Shown: piece by piece, positions 34,284-44,897 of the stretch
Numbering within the stretch: position 1 is the first letter of the stretch
Layout: each line of letters opens with the position of its first letter
Assembly (NCBI RefSeq): GCF_014066305.1
Contig: NW_023501057.1
Coordinates: 1-64,000 of the forward strand
Origin: Letharia columbiana
Lineage: Eukaryota > Ascomycota > Lecanoromycetes > Lecanorales > Parmeliaceae
DNA: 64,000 nt
Reading direction: 5' to 3'
The notes under the pieces: generated by a model
Told to the model about the DNA's origin: nothing
Seen by the model: the letters and a program-made list of their open reading frames with translations, nothing else
Databases searched by the model: none
Translations under genes and position numbers: made by a program

Positions 34284-34703
34284 TCAATTTCCCTCCTCCT
34301 TCGTCATGCTCCTGTTTTGATCACGGAGGAATTCGGATATCTTCTCAGGATGGGCTTCATCTACAGCCGCATGGTGGCTCGTGTCTCCTTGTGCGCTTGC
34401 TTCATCGGTCTGACCGCTTTGTCCGGTTACAGATTGCTGCAGGTAACTTATACCTGTGAATTTGGATATGATTAGCACGCGGAGAGATTGAGCCCAGAGA
34501 TTCCACTACTTACCCTTGTCGAGCAAACTCTGGCTGTCCCCACTGCCTCCTGTGCCTTCGCCAGCAACTGAGCTTAGCTTGTCACCTAAGCCATCCCGTC
34601 CACCAGCAGAGCTCTGCTCGTCCGCTTGCGGATTCTGGCTTTTTGGGTTGTCCATAGTGAAATCTGTCTTGGGTTTAAAGGATTGGCTCTGTTGATTGTC
34701 CAT
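34284..34703 (-). CDS. Small hydrophilic protein, function unknown
   Basis: Two exons, 34703-34514 and 34453-34284 (GTAAGT...CACAG, phase 1), for 119 residues. The chain is rich in Gln, Ser, Asp, Gly and lacks hydrophobic segments, so it is probably disordered. A GLGDKLSSVAGEG...LLDKGISYLQQSV region may form an amphipathic helix. DEAHPEKISEFLRDQ near the C-terminus is the other ordered-looking part. Such small hydrophilic proteins are often stress- or development-related, but nothing here proves that. Transcribed divergently from the CobW gene. Confidence 0.65.
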
Positions 34704-35076
34704 GGCTCAGGATGTCCGGATTCTCAAATTTCGTAAAAAGGATGCTCGTCGTAGCAGTTAAGGCTTGCTGCTGGGAGTGAGAGGCTTCAGACTGCCGAAC
34801 GGGAGATAGGCATTGATGGGGAGTAGGCGAGTTGAACGGCTTCCGACTGTAGTCGCCGTCTTCTCCAGCTACTGTGTTGTAATATGACAATCGATGGTGT
34901 CTCCGATACATCCGCTGTCACTCCAGCTCTTAAAAGTTTCTCAGTTGCGAGACGGCGTTGCTAGAGATCTTACACTCCTGGCCGCAAAGTGAAGAAGGTG
35001 CGGACTTTGGTGGGGCACGCCAAGCCAACATCAGGCCATTCGTTCTTGCAGCTGTTAGCTACGTACACGTCGAGCA
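34704..35076. promoter_or_regulatory. Divergent intergenic region
   Basis: Holds promoters of the small hydrophilic gene and the CobW gene. A 78-codon minus-strand frame ending at 34675 has no recognisable features and overlaps the small gene in another frame. Confidence 0.4.
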
Positions 35077-36591
35077 ATGCCGCCAATCCCCGTAACCATC
35101 GTGACGGGATTCCTAGGTACGCGCTATCTCTGGGTTGGATGATGCACCGCCAGCGTTAATCCGCTAACTACCAGCTCAGGCTCCGGAAAAACGACACTCA
35201 TCCTTAACCTCATCCCGCAACTACCGAAGACCTACGTACGTACATTTCGGATACTTCCTTTTTCGTACTGAACATGAGTCGCAAGACATATTTCTGGAGT
35301 ATATTGACCTGTCCTGCACCCGAGAATTGTCTTGTGACTCAATTTTCTACCTTGCGAAGCAACGCTGACCCCGAAATGTGCGTAGAAGCTCGCCCTCTTG
35401 AAGAACGAATTCGGTGACGTTGCTGTCGATTCTCAACTGGCCTCCTCGTCTGCGATCGGAGGGGTGCAAGAACTTCTCAATGGCTGCATCTGTTGCAACC
35501 TGGTCGGTCAACTCGGAGATGCTTTGGATACCCTTCGCAAAGATGTCCATCCAGACCGGATCATTATCGAAACCAGTGGGTCCGCGTTCCCAGCAACTCT
35601 TGCCATGGAGGTGAATAGACTGGGAAGAGAGACAGGATACTACGCGCTTGATGGGGTAATCGTCGTCATTGATGGTACGTATTTTTGGAATCCATCTTTC
35701 CTCTTTTCAACCAAGTCTTGAGTATTGAGACATGTCCTGGGAGTTTCTACTCCGTAGACATGTTCCAAGGCTCAATGCAATCCTTTGCATAGGCAATACT
35801 GACTCCGAAATTACACTGAAGTGGAAAATTGGAAGGGGTACGAAGATACATCGTATACGGCAAAGATGCAGGCTCGCTACACGGATCTGATAGTGTTCAA
35901 CAAATGGGAGCTGGTCCCCGAAAGACGATACGAAGACTGTTTGGACAGAGTGGGGGATCTCGAGTTACAAGTCGCCACAGTCAGATCCGAAAGAGGCCGA
36001 GTCGACCAATCTGTTCTGCTCGGGTTAGACAGTGCATTTGCAAAGATGCTCGACCCTTTGTCCAATACACATGATGATCATGACCATGATCACGCGAAGG
36101 ACCACCAAAGCGAGGTCGAAGTTATTTCAGTCACCCTATCGTCTGAAGACATAATGCATCACGGTGTCAACCTTGACTCTCTCGAGACCTTTTTGCTCTC
36201 CACCCCTAAAGACGAAGTATATCGCATCAAAGCAATAGTAAAGGCCTCGCGCCCACCGGCTTCTTCTGGGGGAGATGTTGAGCCAGCGGTTATACATCAA
36301 GGGCAAACAAGCGCCAAATACATCTTGAACTGGGCATTTGGCCGGTGGACCTTCACTCCAATGAGTTCGGCCATACAATCGAGTAGTGCGCTTTCGTCTA
36401 GAAATTCGAGAAGTGGCTCGATTGTTGAGATGCCAGAGGGCCTAGAGATTGACCCTCTTGTGCGGATGACGGTCATTTTAGCCCGTGGCGAAGCCGACAA
36501 GTGGAAGAAACGCATTGAGACGCAGGGTCATATTGAATCGGAAAACGAAGATGGCAAAGCAAGACTGCAAGTCACGAAGATCCTGTTATGA
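35077..36591 (+). CDS. CobW/G3E-family GTPase metallochaperone (ZNG1/CBWD-like)
   Basis: G3E GTPases deliver metals; eukaryotic CBWD/ZNG1 members pass zinc to targets such as methionine aminopeptidase (family knowledge). Four exons: 35077-35116, 35180-35235, 35386-35674 and 35822-36591, giving 384 residues. Exons 1-2 join to make the Walker A motif TGFLGSGKTT. Then come the family CxCC metal site in NGCICCN, IIIETSGSAFP (Walker B/E-T-S-G), GVIVVID and LIVFNKWEL (N-K-x-E/D guanine specificity). A His/Asp-rich linker (HDDHDHDHAKDH) is a likely metal ligand. The C-terminal domain contains AKYILNWAFGRWTF. Introns 2 and 3 (150 and 147 bp) are introner-like. Confidence 0.88.
35236..35385 (+). repeat. 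Introner-like intron A (in the CobW gene)
   Basis: Begins GTACGTACATTTCGGA and ends CGCTGACCCCGAAATGTGCGTAG. It contains the hairpin arms GAGTCGCAAGACA and TGTCTTGTGACTC (12 of 13 bases pair). It shares its first 16 bases, the GAGTCGCAAGA arm and the 3' module with intron C in an unrelated gene 10 kb away. Confidence 0.7.
35675..35821 (+). repeat. Introner-like intron B (in the CobW gene)
   Basis: Starts GTACGTATTTTTGGA and ends ATACTGACTCCGAAATTACACTGAAG. A central hairpin pairs ACATGTCCTGGGAGT with ACTCCGTAGACATGT around a short loop. The 3' branch-site module CTGACTYCGAAAT is shared with introns A, C and D. Confidence 0.6.
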
Positions 36592-37309
36592 ACTTCAGAG
36601 TAATGCGTAACTGCGTCCGTTCATCTCGAGGAATTGAGAGCGACACCGCAGTTCTGAGGCCGAATCCTTGTCCACCAGGCGATGGTAGACGATAAGTCTG
36701 GTTATATTGACTTGGCCTTCTGGGATACTGCCGCATGTCCTGAACCCCTTTCTCCCGCAAGAAATATGCAAAGCGAAACTTTGGGGCGCGGTGCCTTTTC
36801 ACTTTGGTCGCATTATCTATGTTGCTTTTTCGCAATTACTGATGCAGATGATCCGGATGAAACTCTCCCAGCAATAGATGCACTGTGGGGTTGTATCCTC
36901 TTTCCGAGAACGTACCAGGTCGAAGCCGCACAAGCGCGACTGGTTGGCTCATCCATTTATTTAACCAAAACTAGTGTATTTAAGCTAGTAGAGGAACATC
37001 TCCAATGGTGACTTCAGGTGTGGCGAAGTTGGAGCGAGCCATCCAGCTCTGGCATGCATCTTTCAGTCCTCAAGAAGTGCCAAACAAGGTCTGCTAATTG
37101 GTCACTTGCAGATTTTTTATACGTCTCTCCTCGTTCTCTGATCTGTTGCTCCTGTATGCAGAGGGTCTGTACAATTGTCATTCTTCTTTATTCAGGCCTT
37201 ACCAATGGTTTGCAAGACATTGTTGGAAATGATTTCCAGCCACGTTTTTGAGAAAAAATCCCGTCACAGTGGACTCGGTTGCCTCCAACTTCGCTTGCGC
37301 ATTCTTTGC
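36592..37309. other. Gene-poor stretch before the P450 relic
   Basis: A 109-codon plus-strand open frame (36682-37011) contains DPDETLPAIDALWGCILFPR and is followed after its stop by VAKLERAIQLWHASF in another frame, which could be remains of a gene. I cannot name it. Nothing else is supported. Confidence 0.3.
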
Positions 37310-38880
37310 CAAAATATTTTACACCCTATATAAGTGCATCTACCGTCTATACTTTTCCTCCATTGCCAAACTTCTCGGGAAGAAAATGGCAGCGTTGACC
37401 CTTTGGTATCATTTCTACTTTGACGTTGTCAAACGTGGTACTTATGTTTGGCAAATCAAAGAGATGCATGAAAAATACGGTTTGACTGTAGTCATGTCCG
37501 TTCAAAGCGTGCGCAAAGCCGGATCATCCTTCCTGCCCCAATCGTCCGCATCATTTCGTACGAACGCTCTGTGGCAGATCCAAGATTCATGGACAAGCTT
37601 TACCCTACGCAGGCCAGGAATGTGGAGAGGTGGTCTTGGGCTGCTGGCATGGTCGGCAGTTATGGGATGCCAATTGGATCTGTATGCCACAATCTTCGCC
37701 GATTGAGCCGCGGAGCCATCAGCAATCTCTTCTCGAAGACCTCTGTGCGGAAGCTTCAACCTGTGATTCTAGGTGTGATTGACAAGCTATGCAACAAGCT
37801 CGAAGTGATATGAATACTGATCAACCCGTGAACATGGAGTTTGCGAACTCCACTCTTATACAGGATGTCATCCCGGAGTACTCCTATTCCGACTGTAGCA
37901 ACATGCTTGGGTTGGAAGACTTTTCACCCAAGCATCATGAGTTCCAGCAACGGCCTTCAGAGCTTGTGGACTCGTAAGAAATATTCTCATATCGTTTGAC
38001 GATCTTTTACGTCCGTTGCTGCTGACACGAATCCAGAATCCAGAAATATCCCCTTACGCTTCCAATACTGAAGCCCTTCCCTGACTGGACGGTTTGGCTT
38101 ACGAGTCCGCTCTTCGCCGAGATCGGCACATTGCTAAAGACCTTTGACCATAAAGTCGAGTCTATCTTCTCAGGCAAGGGTACTCTTGGCTCAGACTTGC
38201 ACCCCACAATCATCACTTCCTGCGTGATAGCCCTGATCTCCCAGCCTCAGAAAAGACCATATCTCGTGTTCCAGCCGACGCCGAAAGTCTTGTTGGAGCA
38301 GGCACTTTGACCACGGCGCATATGCTTAATATGACGACGTACCACATCCTCAAAAATCCGCCGATCTTACGTATAATGTGCATTGAGTTTGGAGTTGCGA
38401 TTCCCAACGCTGCCAATAATCCATCGCTCCAAACACTCGAACAGCTTCCCTGCCTCACAGCAATTCTGAACGAAGGCCTCTGCATATCATATGGCACGAT
38501 CCATCGCCTACAACATGTTCACCCCAACATAACCCTGACCTTTAACGAATGAACCATACCACCGGGCGCACCTGTCGGCATGAGGTCTCTCTTCATGCAC
38601 AATGACACCAGGGTATTCCCGAACCCACGCCAGTTTAAATCAGAGCGCTGGCTAGGCCCCGAAAAAGCAGGAAGACCGAAGTCTTTTTTTATTTTGGTAA
38701 AGGCCAGAGGATGTGTTTGGGCAAGGGATTGGCGCTGGCTGAGATGTAGATGGCGCTTGTAATGGTGTTTGGGAGAATGGGTGGGAGGATGAGAATGTTT
38801 GATACGGAGAGAGAAGGGACGTGGATGTGAAGCATGACTTCTCGTTACGAATTCGAGCGTTGAGAGTCGGGGTGTTCGGG
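37310..38880 (+). pseudogene. Cytochrome P450 pseudogene
   Basis: Successive P450 landmarks in order but in changing frames: a membrane-proximal LYKCIYRLYFSSIAKLLG and FYFDVVKRGTYVWQIKEMHEKYG; PIVRIISYERSVADPRFMDKLYP; NLRRLSRGAISNLFSKTSVRKLQP; EYSYSDCSNMLGLEDFSP; FPDWTVWLTSPL; AGTLTTAHMLNMTTYHIL (I-helix, normally AGT-[DE]-[ST]-T); ILNEGLCISYG; PRQFKSERWL; and the heme loop FGKGQRMCLG with its Cys. Lesions include no AG acceptor before PIVRI, frameshifts near 37805 and 38215, TGA at 38550 where Trp is expected, another shift before the heme loop, and TAG soon after it. It belongs to the same broad fungal group as the intact P450 at 53-55 kb. Confidence 0.85.
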
Positions 38881-39433
38881 CATTATCTGGTGAGGGTGGT
38901 GATGTTGAGTGATCGCGTGAGGAGTTGACCTTGGGACACACGGACTAGGGCAACACAGCTTCCTTTACTGTATTTTGGGTTCGGTCTCATCGCTTGAAGT
39001 CTGAGCGCGCCTTCACTTTTGAGTCAAAAGACCGTTCTCATTTCGCGAGAAAAAGCGTGAGACTCAGCGTCGAGTTCCGTTCTCGAAATTAGAAGCACAT
39101 GGTGCACCGACCATATGGCATCGCGACAAAAACAGCGGGGGGGGGGGTATTTCCAGGGACCTCATGGAAGGTTGATGGATCCTATTCTCTTGGCGTTTCA
39201 AGAATGTTTGGTCGCTACCGCGAAGGAATATGACTGCGGTTCTTCTATTCTGAGTCTCGCTGCCGCAAGGATCCAGGAACGATAGGGCGGCGAGACGATT
39301 GTTGTATAAGTACGTGCTTTTCGGCCATATTTTCTTGATCTGGGGGAAAAGATCCAAGTTAATCAAGCAAGTTGTCTCCTTTTTTCTCTCTGAATATCTC
39401 TCCAGGCCCCTCATTTGGCTTTTTATCCACAGG
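38881..39433. other. Intergenic with a poly-G run
   Basis: No gene. A run of about ten G occurs near 39137-39147. The last ~100 bases are a T/C-rich leader for the next gene. Confidence 0.4.
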
Positions 39434-40485
39434 ATGGGTCCAGAAATACAGTACGACGATGGACCTCAGGAACCAAGAGAGAGAACATTGGAGATGTCAC
39501 TACCTTCATCCCAAAATGATGATAAATCCCAAGAAGTCAAAAAAACAGTATCTGAAATTTCGCTACCTTCTCCCCAACCAATGACACCCAACAGAGCAAA
39601 CCGGCCCATCGTTACCCCCAAAAACCCACCACTCTATACCCTGAAGCGCCAGAAAGACTTCCGCGACAGAGACATATACTTCGCCATCAAATGGGCATGC
39701 GGTATCCTAACCGTCGCAGCCTCCATCGTCTTCGGTATCTGGGCGCCTTTGTCTTACGAAGCCACGATCGCCGACAACGATACCCAGAACTCCATGGTCA
39801 CCGTCCTCTCCAACGCCAAAGATCTGGCTTCGACGGCCAACATCATCGCGTCGAACGCACTGGACACCGCAAGCGCACAGCGCGACGCGATGGCATCACT
39901 GTACAGCACGATCGGGCTGATGGGACAGCTGGCCGTCATGGAATTCTGCTACGGGCAACAGGTGCGGTCCCAGTGATCCGAGATATGGACTTGGCAATCC
40001 GCTGATCCGGACAGACGCTGAGCGCTTGCGGTGCCTACGTCCAGGGAGCGGAGCATTCACTCGAGAGCCTGATCGATCGACTAGGACACAGGGCGGTTTC
40101 GACCACTGCGACTGAGCCGGCGGGGCCATCTGTCGCGACGGTTACCCCGGAAGGTAGGGGCGCTGAAGCTGTTCCTGATGCAGCTCCTCCTCCTCCTTCC
40201 AATAATGCAGCTTCCGATCCTGGGGCAGCAGCTCCGACGGAACAGCAACCGGCATCTTGAGCCGCTCCGTCTGAAGCGCGACCGACTTCAGGAGCGACCC
40301 CAAGCTCAATACCAGCACCTACTGCTACGAGTCCAGCAGTTTCTCCGTCAACTAAAAAGACGCCAAGGCTTCCTGTCGACGCAGTCCTAGGGATTGTATT
40401 TGGTCTGATTGGTATTGGGGGAGCTATGTTAGGTCTCTTTGTCTGGAGGATACGCAGGAGAAGACTGATGCTGTCAGGAGAGTGA
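39434..40485 (+). CDS. Two-segment membrane protein interrupted by an in-frame TGA, function unknown
   Basis: Exon 1 39434-39961 encodes a polar N-terminus, then IKWACGILTVAASIVFGIWAP, a transmembrane helix, and an Ala/Asn/Thr-rich helical region. A 53-bp intron (GTGCGG...GACAG) leads to exon 2 from 40015: TLSACGAYVQGAEHSLESLI, then a Pro/Ala/Ser linker. TGA at 40258-40260 stops the frame after 257 residues. The same frame then continues open for 74 more codons with matching linker composition, a second helix AVLGIVFGLIGIGGAMLGLFV, a stop-transfer RIRRRR, and a stop at 40483-40485. Either a recent nonsense mutation truncates the protein or the TGA is read through or edited. No domain recognised. 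Confidence 0.6.
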
Positions 40486-40645
40486 GCAGATCTAGGCAGG
40501 AATCATGTTCCATTGCCTCAAAGTCTCGATGCTAGCTGTCCTTTGCTACACTCATTCTAAGCAATGCACTCACTTCCACTTCTCCATGCGCTCCGTAGCC
40601 CATTCTCCCCCAACGTGCATCAACTCGTAACACTCATCACTCTAT

Positions 40646-41351
40646 CTATCCACTCTGCTCTTCAATCTTCGTCATCGTCGTCTGCAGCAATGCAGACAGC
40701 GATGCCTCCAACGTCCCATACGCTTCGTTTTGCAAATCATGCCTCTCGACCTCTTTTCCGCGCGTAATCTTGACCATGGCACGGAACTTCACACCCGCAG
40801 GGCTTGGCTGGCACAAAGCATCGACCTCGATGAGGTGTTCGCCAGCGTTGTATAGATGCTTTGCATATCCTTAACATTGCATCACGTTAGCCTATGTGAT
40901 GCATGCTCAAAGTGCAGGACAGGGTGACGTTATTGGATTGAACCGACCTGAGATCTGACGCGTCATGGAGGCGTTGGCGCCACTACTTGGGTTGTTATGG
41001 GGATCGTTCTCCATGGCGTCGGCCTATTCATGGCGTGTTTCAGCAAGTCATCTGCGAAACACATTGAAGCAATTTGAGGAGACTCACCGGCTTGGAAGCG
41101 CAGCATGCTCTCATAATCTTGTTTGAACCACATGCGCATGGCCGACGGCCGCAGCATTCCATTAAACGTTCTTTGGAGCCGCAAGGGCACGGGAGAGTCG
41201 TGTCAAACCAGTAGCTAGGCATTTTGGTGCAGGTGGACATCTTGCTTTGCGCTGAATCTTGTAAAGAGCTGTTGTGATAACGTGAAAACCGGGTGCGAAG
41301 AGTGGAGACTTGTATCTTTGCCAAAGTAGCGAGGAGCGGTGAAGATACCAT
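40646..41351 (-). CDS. SEC-C zinc-motif protein, possibly mitochondrial
   Basis: Three exons: 41351-41088, 41023-40948 and 40869-40646, giving 187 residues. Two consecutive SEC-C-like motifs occur at residues ~52-78: CPCGSKERLMECC and CACGSNKIMRACC, matching the C-x-C-x(8)-C-C zinc pattern seen in SecA tails and YchJ-type proteins. The C-terminal ~80 residues (HLIEVDALCQPSPAGVKFRA, ITRGKEVERHDL) look like a small beta-rich domain. The first ~37 residues (MVSSPLLATLAKIQVSTLR...) are basic and Ser-rich without acids, like a mitochondrial presequence; an alternative start is 41240. Intron 2 has a weaker donor GTCGGT. Function unknown. Confidence 0.7.
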
Positions 41352-41789
41352 GTGCAGGCTTCAAGTATTGACGTGTCTACCCGCAATCTGTTTGGTCTTT
41401 CGAGGTGTGCAGCCGAGACTTTCTCCAGTGAGCATAACACGCGCGGCCATGCCGACGTCACCGTGCTGTGACAAACTTAAAGGGGATTATAGAAGTGCAG
41501 GTCTGGAGAGCGTCCTGATGCATGAATCTAGATCGTTTGACTCCGACCTCGCCGCCTCTTTGCATTTTGAAGCTCTATATCCTTTAGAATCTCGAGACAC
41601 AGGTGTTGAAGAATCCTAAAGTTCAAGGCTGGGTGTCTGGAAGTTGCTCGGTTTGTGACGATGACAGTGGGTGTAGCCGTCCAGCACGAGAGATGGAAAA
41701 TGAAGCAAAAGAATGTCGCAGTCTGTTGGCTCTAGGAAACCCCAGGGTCATGGGTCTTAAACGACTACCTCTTGTCTTGGGGGCTTGTA
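41352..41789. other. Intergenic, no gene seen
   Basis: Promoter side of the SEC-C gene and 3' flank of the WD40 gene. No supported ORF or repeat. Confidence 0.4.
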
Positions 41790-43224
41790 TCAGGTGAAAG
41801 TAATCTTCTGTCTGGTCAGATCCCTAAAGACATCATCAAGGGCCTGTCTCTTCCTTTTCCTGCTTTCGTCCTCATCTTCATCAACCTGCTCGGCCTCATC
41901 TTTTTCAAGCTGGATATCCGCCTTCGTCCTGGGCTTCCATGCCCTAATGAGACCATCTGAATGCGCAGAATACACTTCGACATTGCCATTTCTCCAACCA
42001 AGCGAAGTGACTCTATTCCTGATGTTTCGTTTTCCAGCGCTTCCACTAGCCTGAGCGACAGCTACACCAGGAGCCCGCAGTCGGTTAAGCAGCGTGCCCT
42101 CGAACAAATCGAACATCAATATTTCCTTCTCGTTCGGGTATAGCATGACCTGGGAGCCCGAGACTTGCCTAGGTGCGAGTAATGGCAATAGGGTAGAAAG
42201 ATGGGTGTTCTTGATGATTGGACCAAAGTGCGACAGAGCATTGGCGCCAACTCCTACATCCCAGACCCGTACACGTTCATCATGACCAGCAGTGACAATG
42301 TGCCGCCCATCCTCTGTCCAGACTACACCGTTGCAAGCCCCGATATGTGCTTTGCCATGGTTTCGGGTACGGGCATTTTTACCCCTTCCATCTTCACCGC
42401 CAACTCCAACAGAGTCGTCCATATCCAGGACTCCTAAACTTCCAGCACTCCTTCGAATATCCCATAGCCTGACTGTTCCGTCTGAGCCACCACTGGCCAG
42501 GATGTATTCATCATGCGGGCTCCATGCTACCGAGAGTACTGCACCTTGATGACCGGCGAGCGAGTGCGCACTAGCACCCGATCTGAGATCCACCAGTCTG
42601 ACAGCAGGATGCTGCGTCGCGCACGCCACTAGGAGATGATCCGCAATGGGGGACAAGGCATGAGAATAGACGACTAAGTTGAGATCGAAGGACGCAGACG
42701 GAGTGAGTGTCTCTGTTGCATAAATCTTCAAGGTGTGGTCGTAGGAGGTGGAGAGAAAGGCCAGCGAATCGAATGGGTAGAAGGAGAGATGTGTGATGCC
42801 GAATTTATGAGCGGAAGACGTTTTGCTCGCTTTCACGCTAGGATTGTAAGTGCAGCGATTGAGTGAACACTCAGCGCTCTCGAGATCCCATAGAATAATT
42901 GAGGATTCGGCGCCTCCTGAGAGCATGCTTGAAACCCCAATTAGCCCTCGTGATCCTATTTCTCTCGATCCTTGAGACTTACTACCGTCCCTCGAACCTG
43001 TCAACAGCAAGACAGTTAACGCCAGCTTTGTGCGCCCATACTTCACCCAGCTCATCTTCCTCGTCCCCATGTTGTTGCGCTTTGGTCAGCGCCGCTCCAG
43101 TGCTGCCGTCAAATCTTATACCGGGGGCCGCTTGTAGAGAGTTCAGGAGGCGCGATGTTTGGGCCTTTTGCACCGCATGAGGACTGATAGATCCCAGCGC
43201 ACGACCGAAGAGATTGGACGTCAT
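41790..43224 (-). CDS. WD40 protein of the ERCC8/CSA (Rad28) type
   Basis: CSA is the WD40 substrate receptor of a CUL4-DDB1 ligase acting in transcription-coupled repair (family knowledge). Two exons, 43224-42983 and 42927-41790, give 459 residues. The join makes VDRFEGRYMLSGGAESSIILWDLE, the expected first blade. Further blades: HKFGITHLSFYPFDSLAFLS with DHTLKIYAT; VRLVDLRSGASAHSLAGHQG; SVAWSPHDEYILASGGSDG with VRLWDIRR; NGVVWTEDGRHIVTAGHDE with VRVWDV; and a last blade ending SDGLIRAWKPRT. An insert DMDDSVGVGGEDGRGKNARTR splits two blades, as in fungal homologues. The acidic then basic tail may be nuclear-targeting. Confidence 0.88.
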
Positions 43225-43468
43225 GCATCACGTTTCTCAAAGGATTGGACATAGCAGATGGCTGCTTTTGGAGTGGAACAAGGCTCTTCGCGCTTGGCGG
43301 GAAACGCGTCTCTCTCTTGACTTTGACTTTGAGAGCTTCCCAGTTTCCATCGTCAATACAAGATGTAGAGCTGAAGCCCCCGCAGTACAACTCTGATCAG
43401 TGCGATAGACCCTAGGCTCACCAGAAAATGCCGAGGATCTCCACAAAGACCACTCACTTGAAAAGGCC

Positions 43469-44168
43469 ATGGCGAAGACCCAGAACCACAAGAAGACAAA
43501 GCGCCAGGCTACCCTTTATGACGCTGTAGCTGGCACGTAACCTCACCATTTCCACTTTCCGAGCGCCCTCCTCTAATAAGTCACCCATAGGTCGCGTATC
43601 TTCAACCGGCTTCATTCCTCCAACCCCACGTGTCTCCGCATATCGCGACACCCCGTCCTCCAGCACCGTCGCCGTCCCACCAGAAGAAGTGCTCTTTCGC
43701 CGCAAAGGAGCTCCTATACGATACGAGGAAGATGACGTCTACTGGGCTGATAGACATTTGTCCGACAAACAAAAATTACCGGAGTCGGACTTGCTGAAGG
43801 CTATACACGCATACGCAGCTGATTTCTACGGGCGGGCGGTGAAAGGGAGGGGTATGGTTGACTTTGAGAGTTTGGATGAGACGGCGCTTTTGGCGGTGGG
43901 CGTGTTATTGGAGGAGAAGGCAGGCGAGGCTTTGGGGGAGACGGGAGATTTGGCTTTTGTCGAGGGGGAAGATGATGAGGCCCAGTGGGCTGAGGAAGGG
44001 GCCCTTCCAGAGGAGGTCACGTCCAGTGGAGAGGATCATCGAGAGTCTACAGCTGCAGCGTCGGAGGTCACATCAGAGGCAGCGACATCGGACAAGGGGA
44101 ACAACGATAAAGATAAGAGAAGGCACAAACGGAGAAAGACGAGGCATGACCATGACAGAAATGGGTAA
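43469..44168 (+). CDS. Conserved-looking nuclear-type protein, function unknown
   Basis: Exon 1 43469-43525 encodes MAKTQNHKKTKRQATLYDA, a lysine-rich start. Exon 2 43581-44168 begins SPIGRVSSTGFIPP, giving 214 residues. Donor GTAGCT and acceptor AATAAG are the pair that keeps frame; a nearby GTAACC donor does not. Middle region EEVLFRRKGAPIRYEEDDVYW and LLKAIHAYAADFYGRA plus FESLDETALLAVGVLLEE looks like a small helical domain. The C-terminus is acidic then very basic (RRHKRRKTRHDHDRNG). The style resembles small RNA polymerase I or ribosome-biogenesis factors, but I do not recognise it. Divergent from the ERCC8-like gene with only 244 bases between starts. Confidence 0.65.
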
Positions 44169-44897
44169 CCTGAGCATGTCGGTAGTACGCTGTGGACGTT
44201 ATCACCATTCTCACCTGAGACTTGGGTAACCTGAGTCTGCGAACTTACACCTTCCCATGTCTCGAACTACGCCCATGGCTCGAATAATGGCCTTGACTGA
44301 GGTCATTGCGCCGAACAAAAATGTGGCAACGCAGGTTGTATATTTTGACATATCTAGAGAAATCCTATGTGCTTTGATCATGGACGATGAAAGAGACCTC
44401 CACTCTCGAAAAGTTGTTATTGCAATATGAAGTGCCCGACGTTCTAGACGCTATGATATACGGCCTTGGAACCTACGAATCAGGCTGGAAAGTTGTTGTG
44501 GCTTTCCGTAAGTCTTGACACCAGGTGTCTTACGCCACGCTTCCGCTCCGCATATTTGAATCATGCACTAAGAACTGTCGACAGACTTCAACAAAGAAAA
44601 CTTCAACAAAGAGGACTTCAACGACAAATCCACAAAGGGTGCATAATCATGACAATGGAAATTGCAAAGAATATGCTTGTTCTAAAGAATCTTTCTTTGT
44701 CGTTCTTGGTTCTCCGCGACAAAGCAAGCTCGGGACACTGCTGCTAGCAAGTCATATATTTCCTTGATTTCCATGCTGTTCCCCTTCTTCTGTACGTGCT
44801 ACTACAATTCCACCACGATCATACATCACTTAAGACTGCGGCCCAAACTCCAGAATCAGCTCATCATTTCCGCAACCAAACAACACAACAAAAGACC
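44169..44897. other. Intergenic with short tandem repeats
   Basis: Contains a short array of ACTTCAACAAAG-like words (about 44585-44630). The last ~120 bases form the leader of the RING gene. No coding region supported. Confidence 0.4.
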
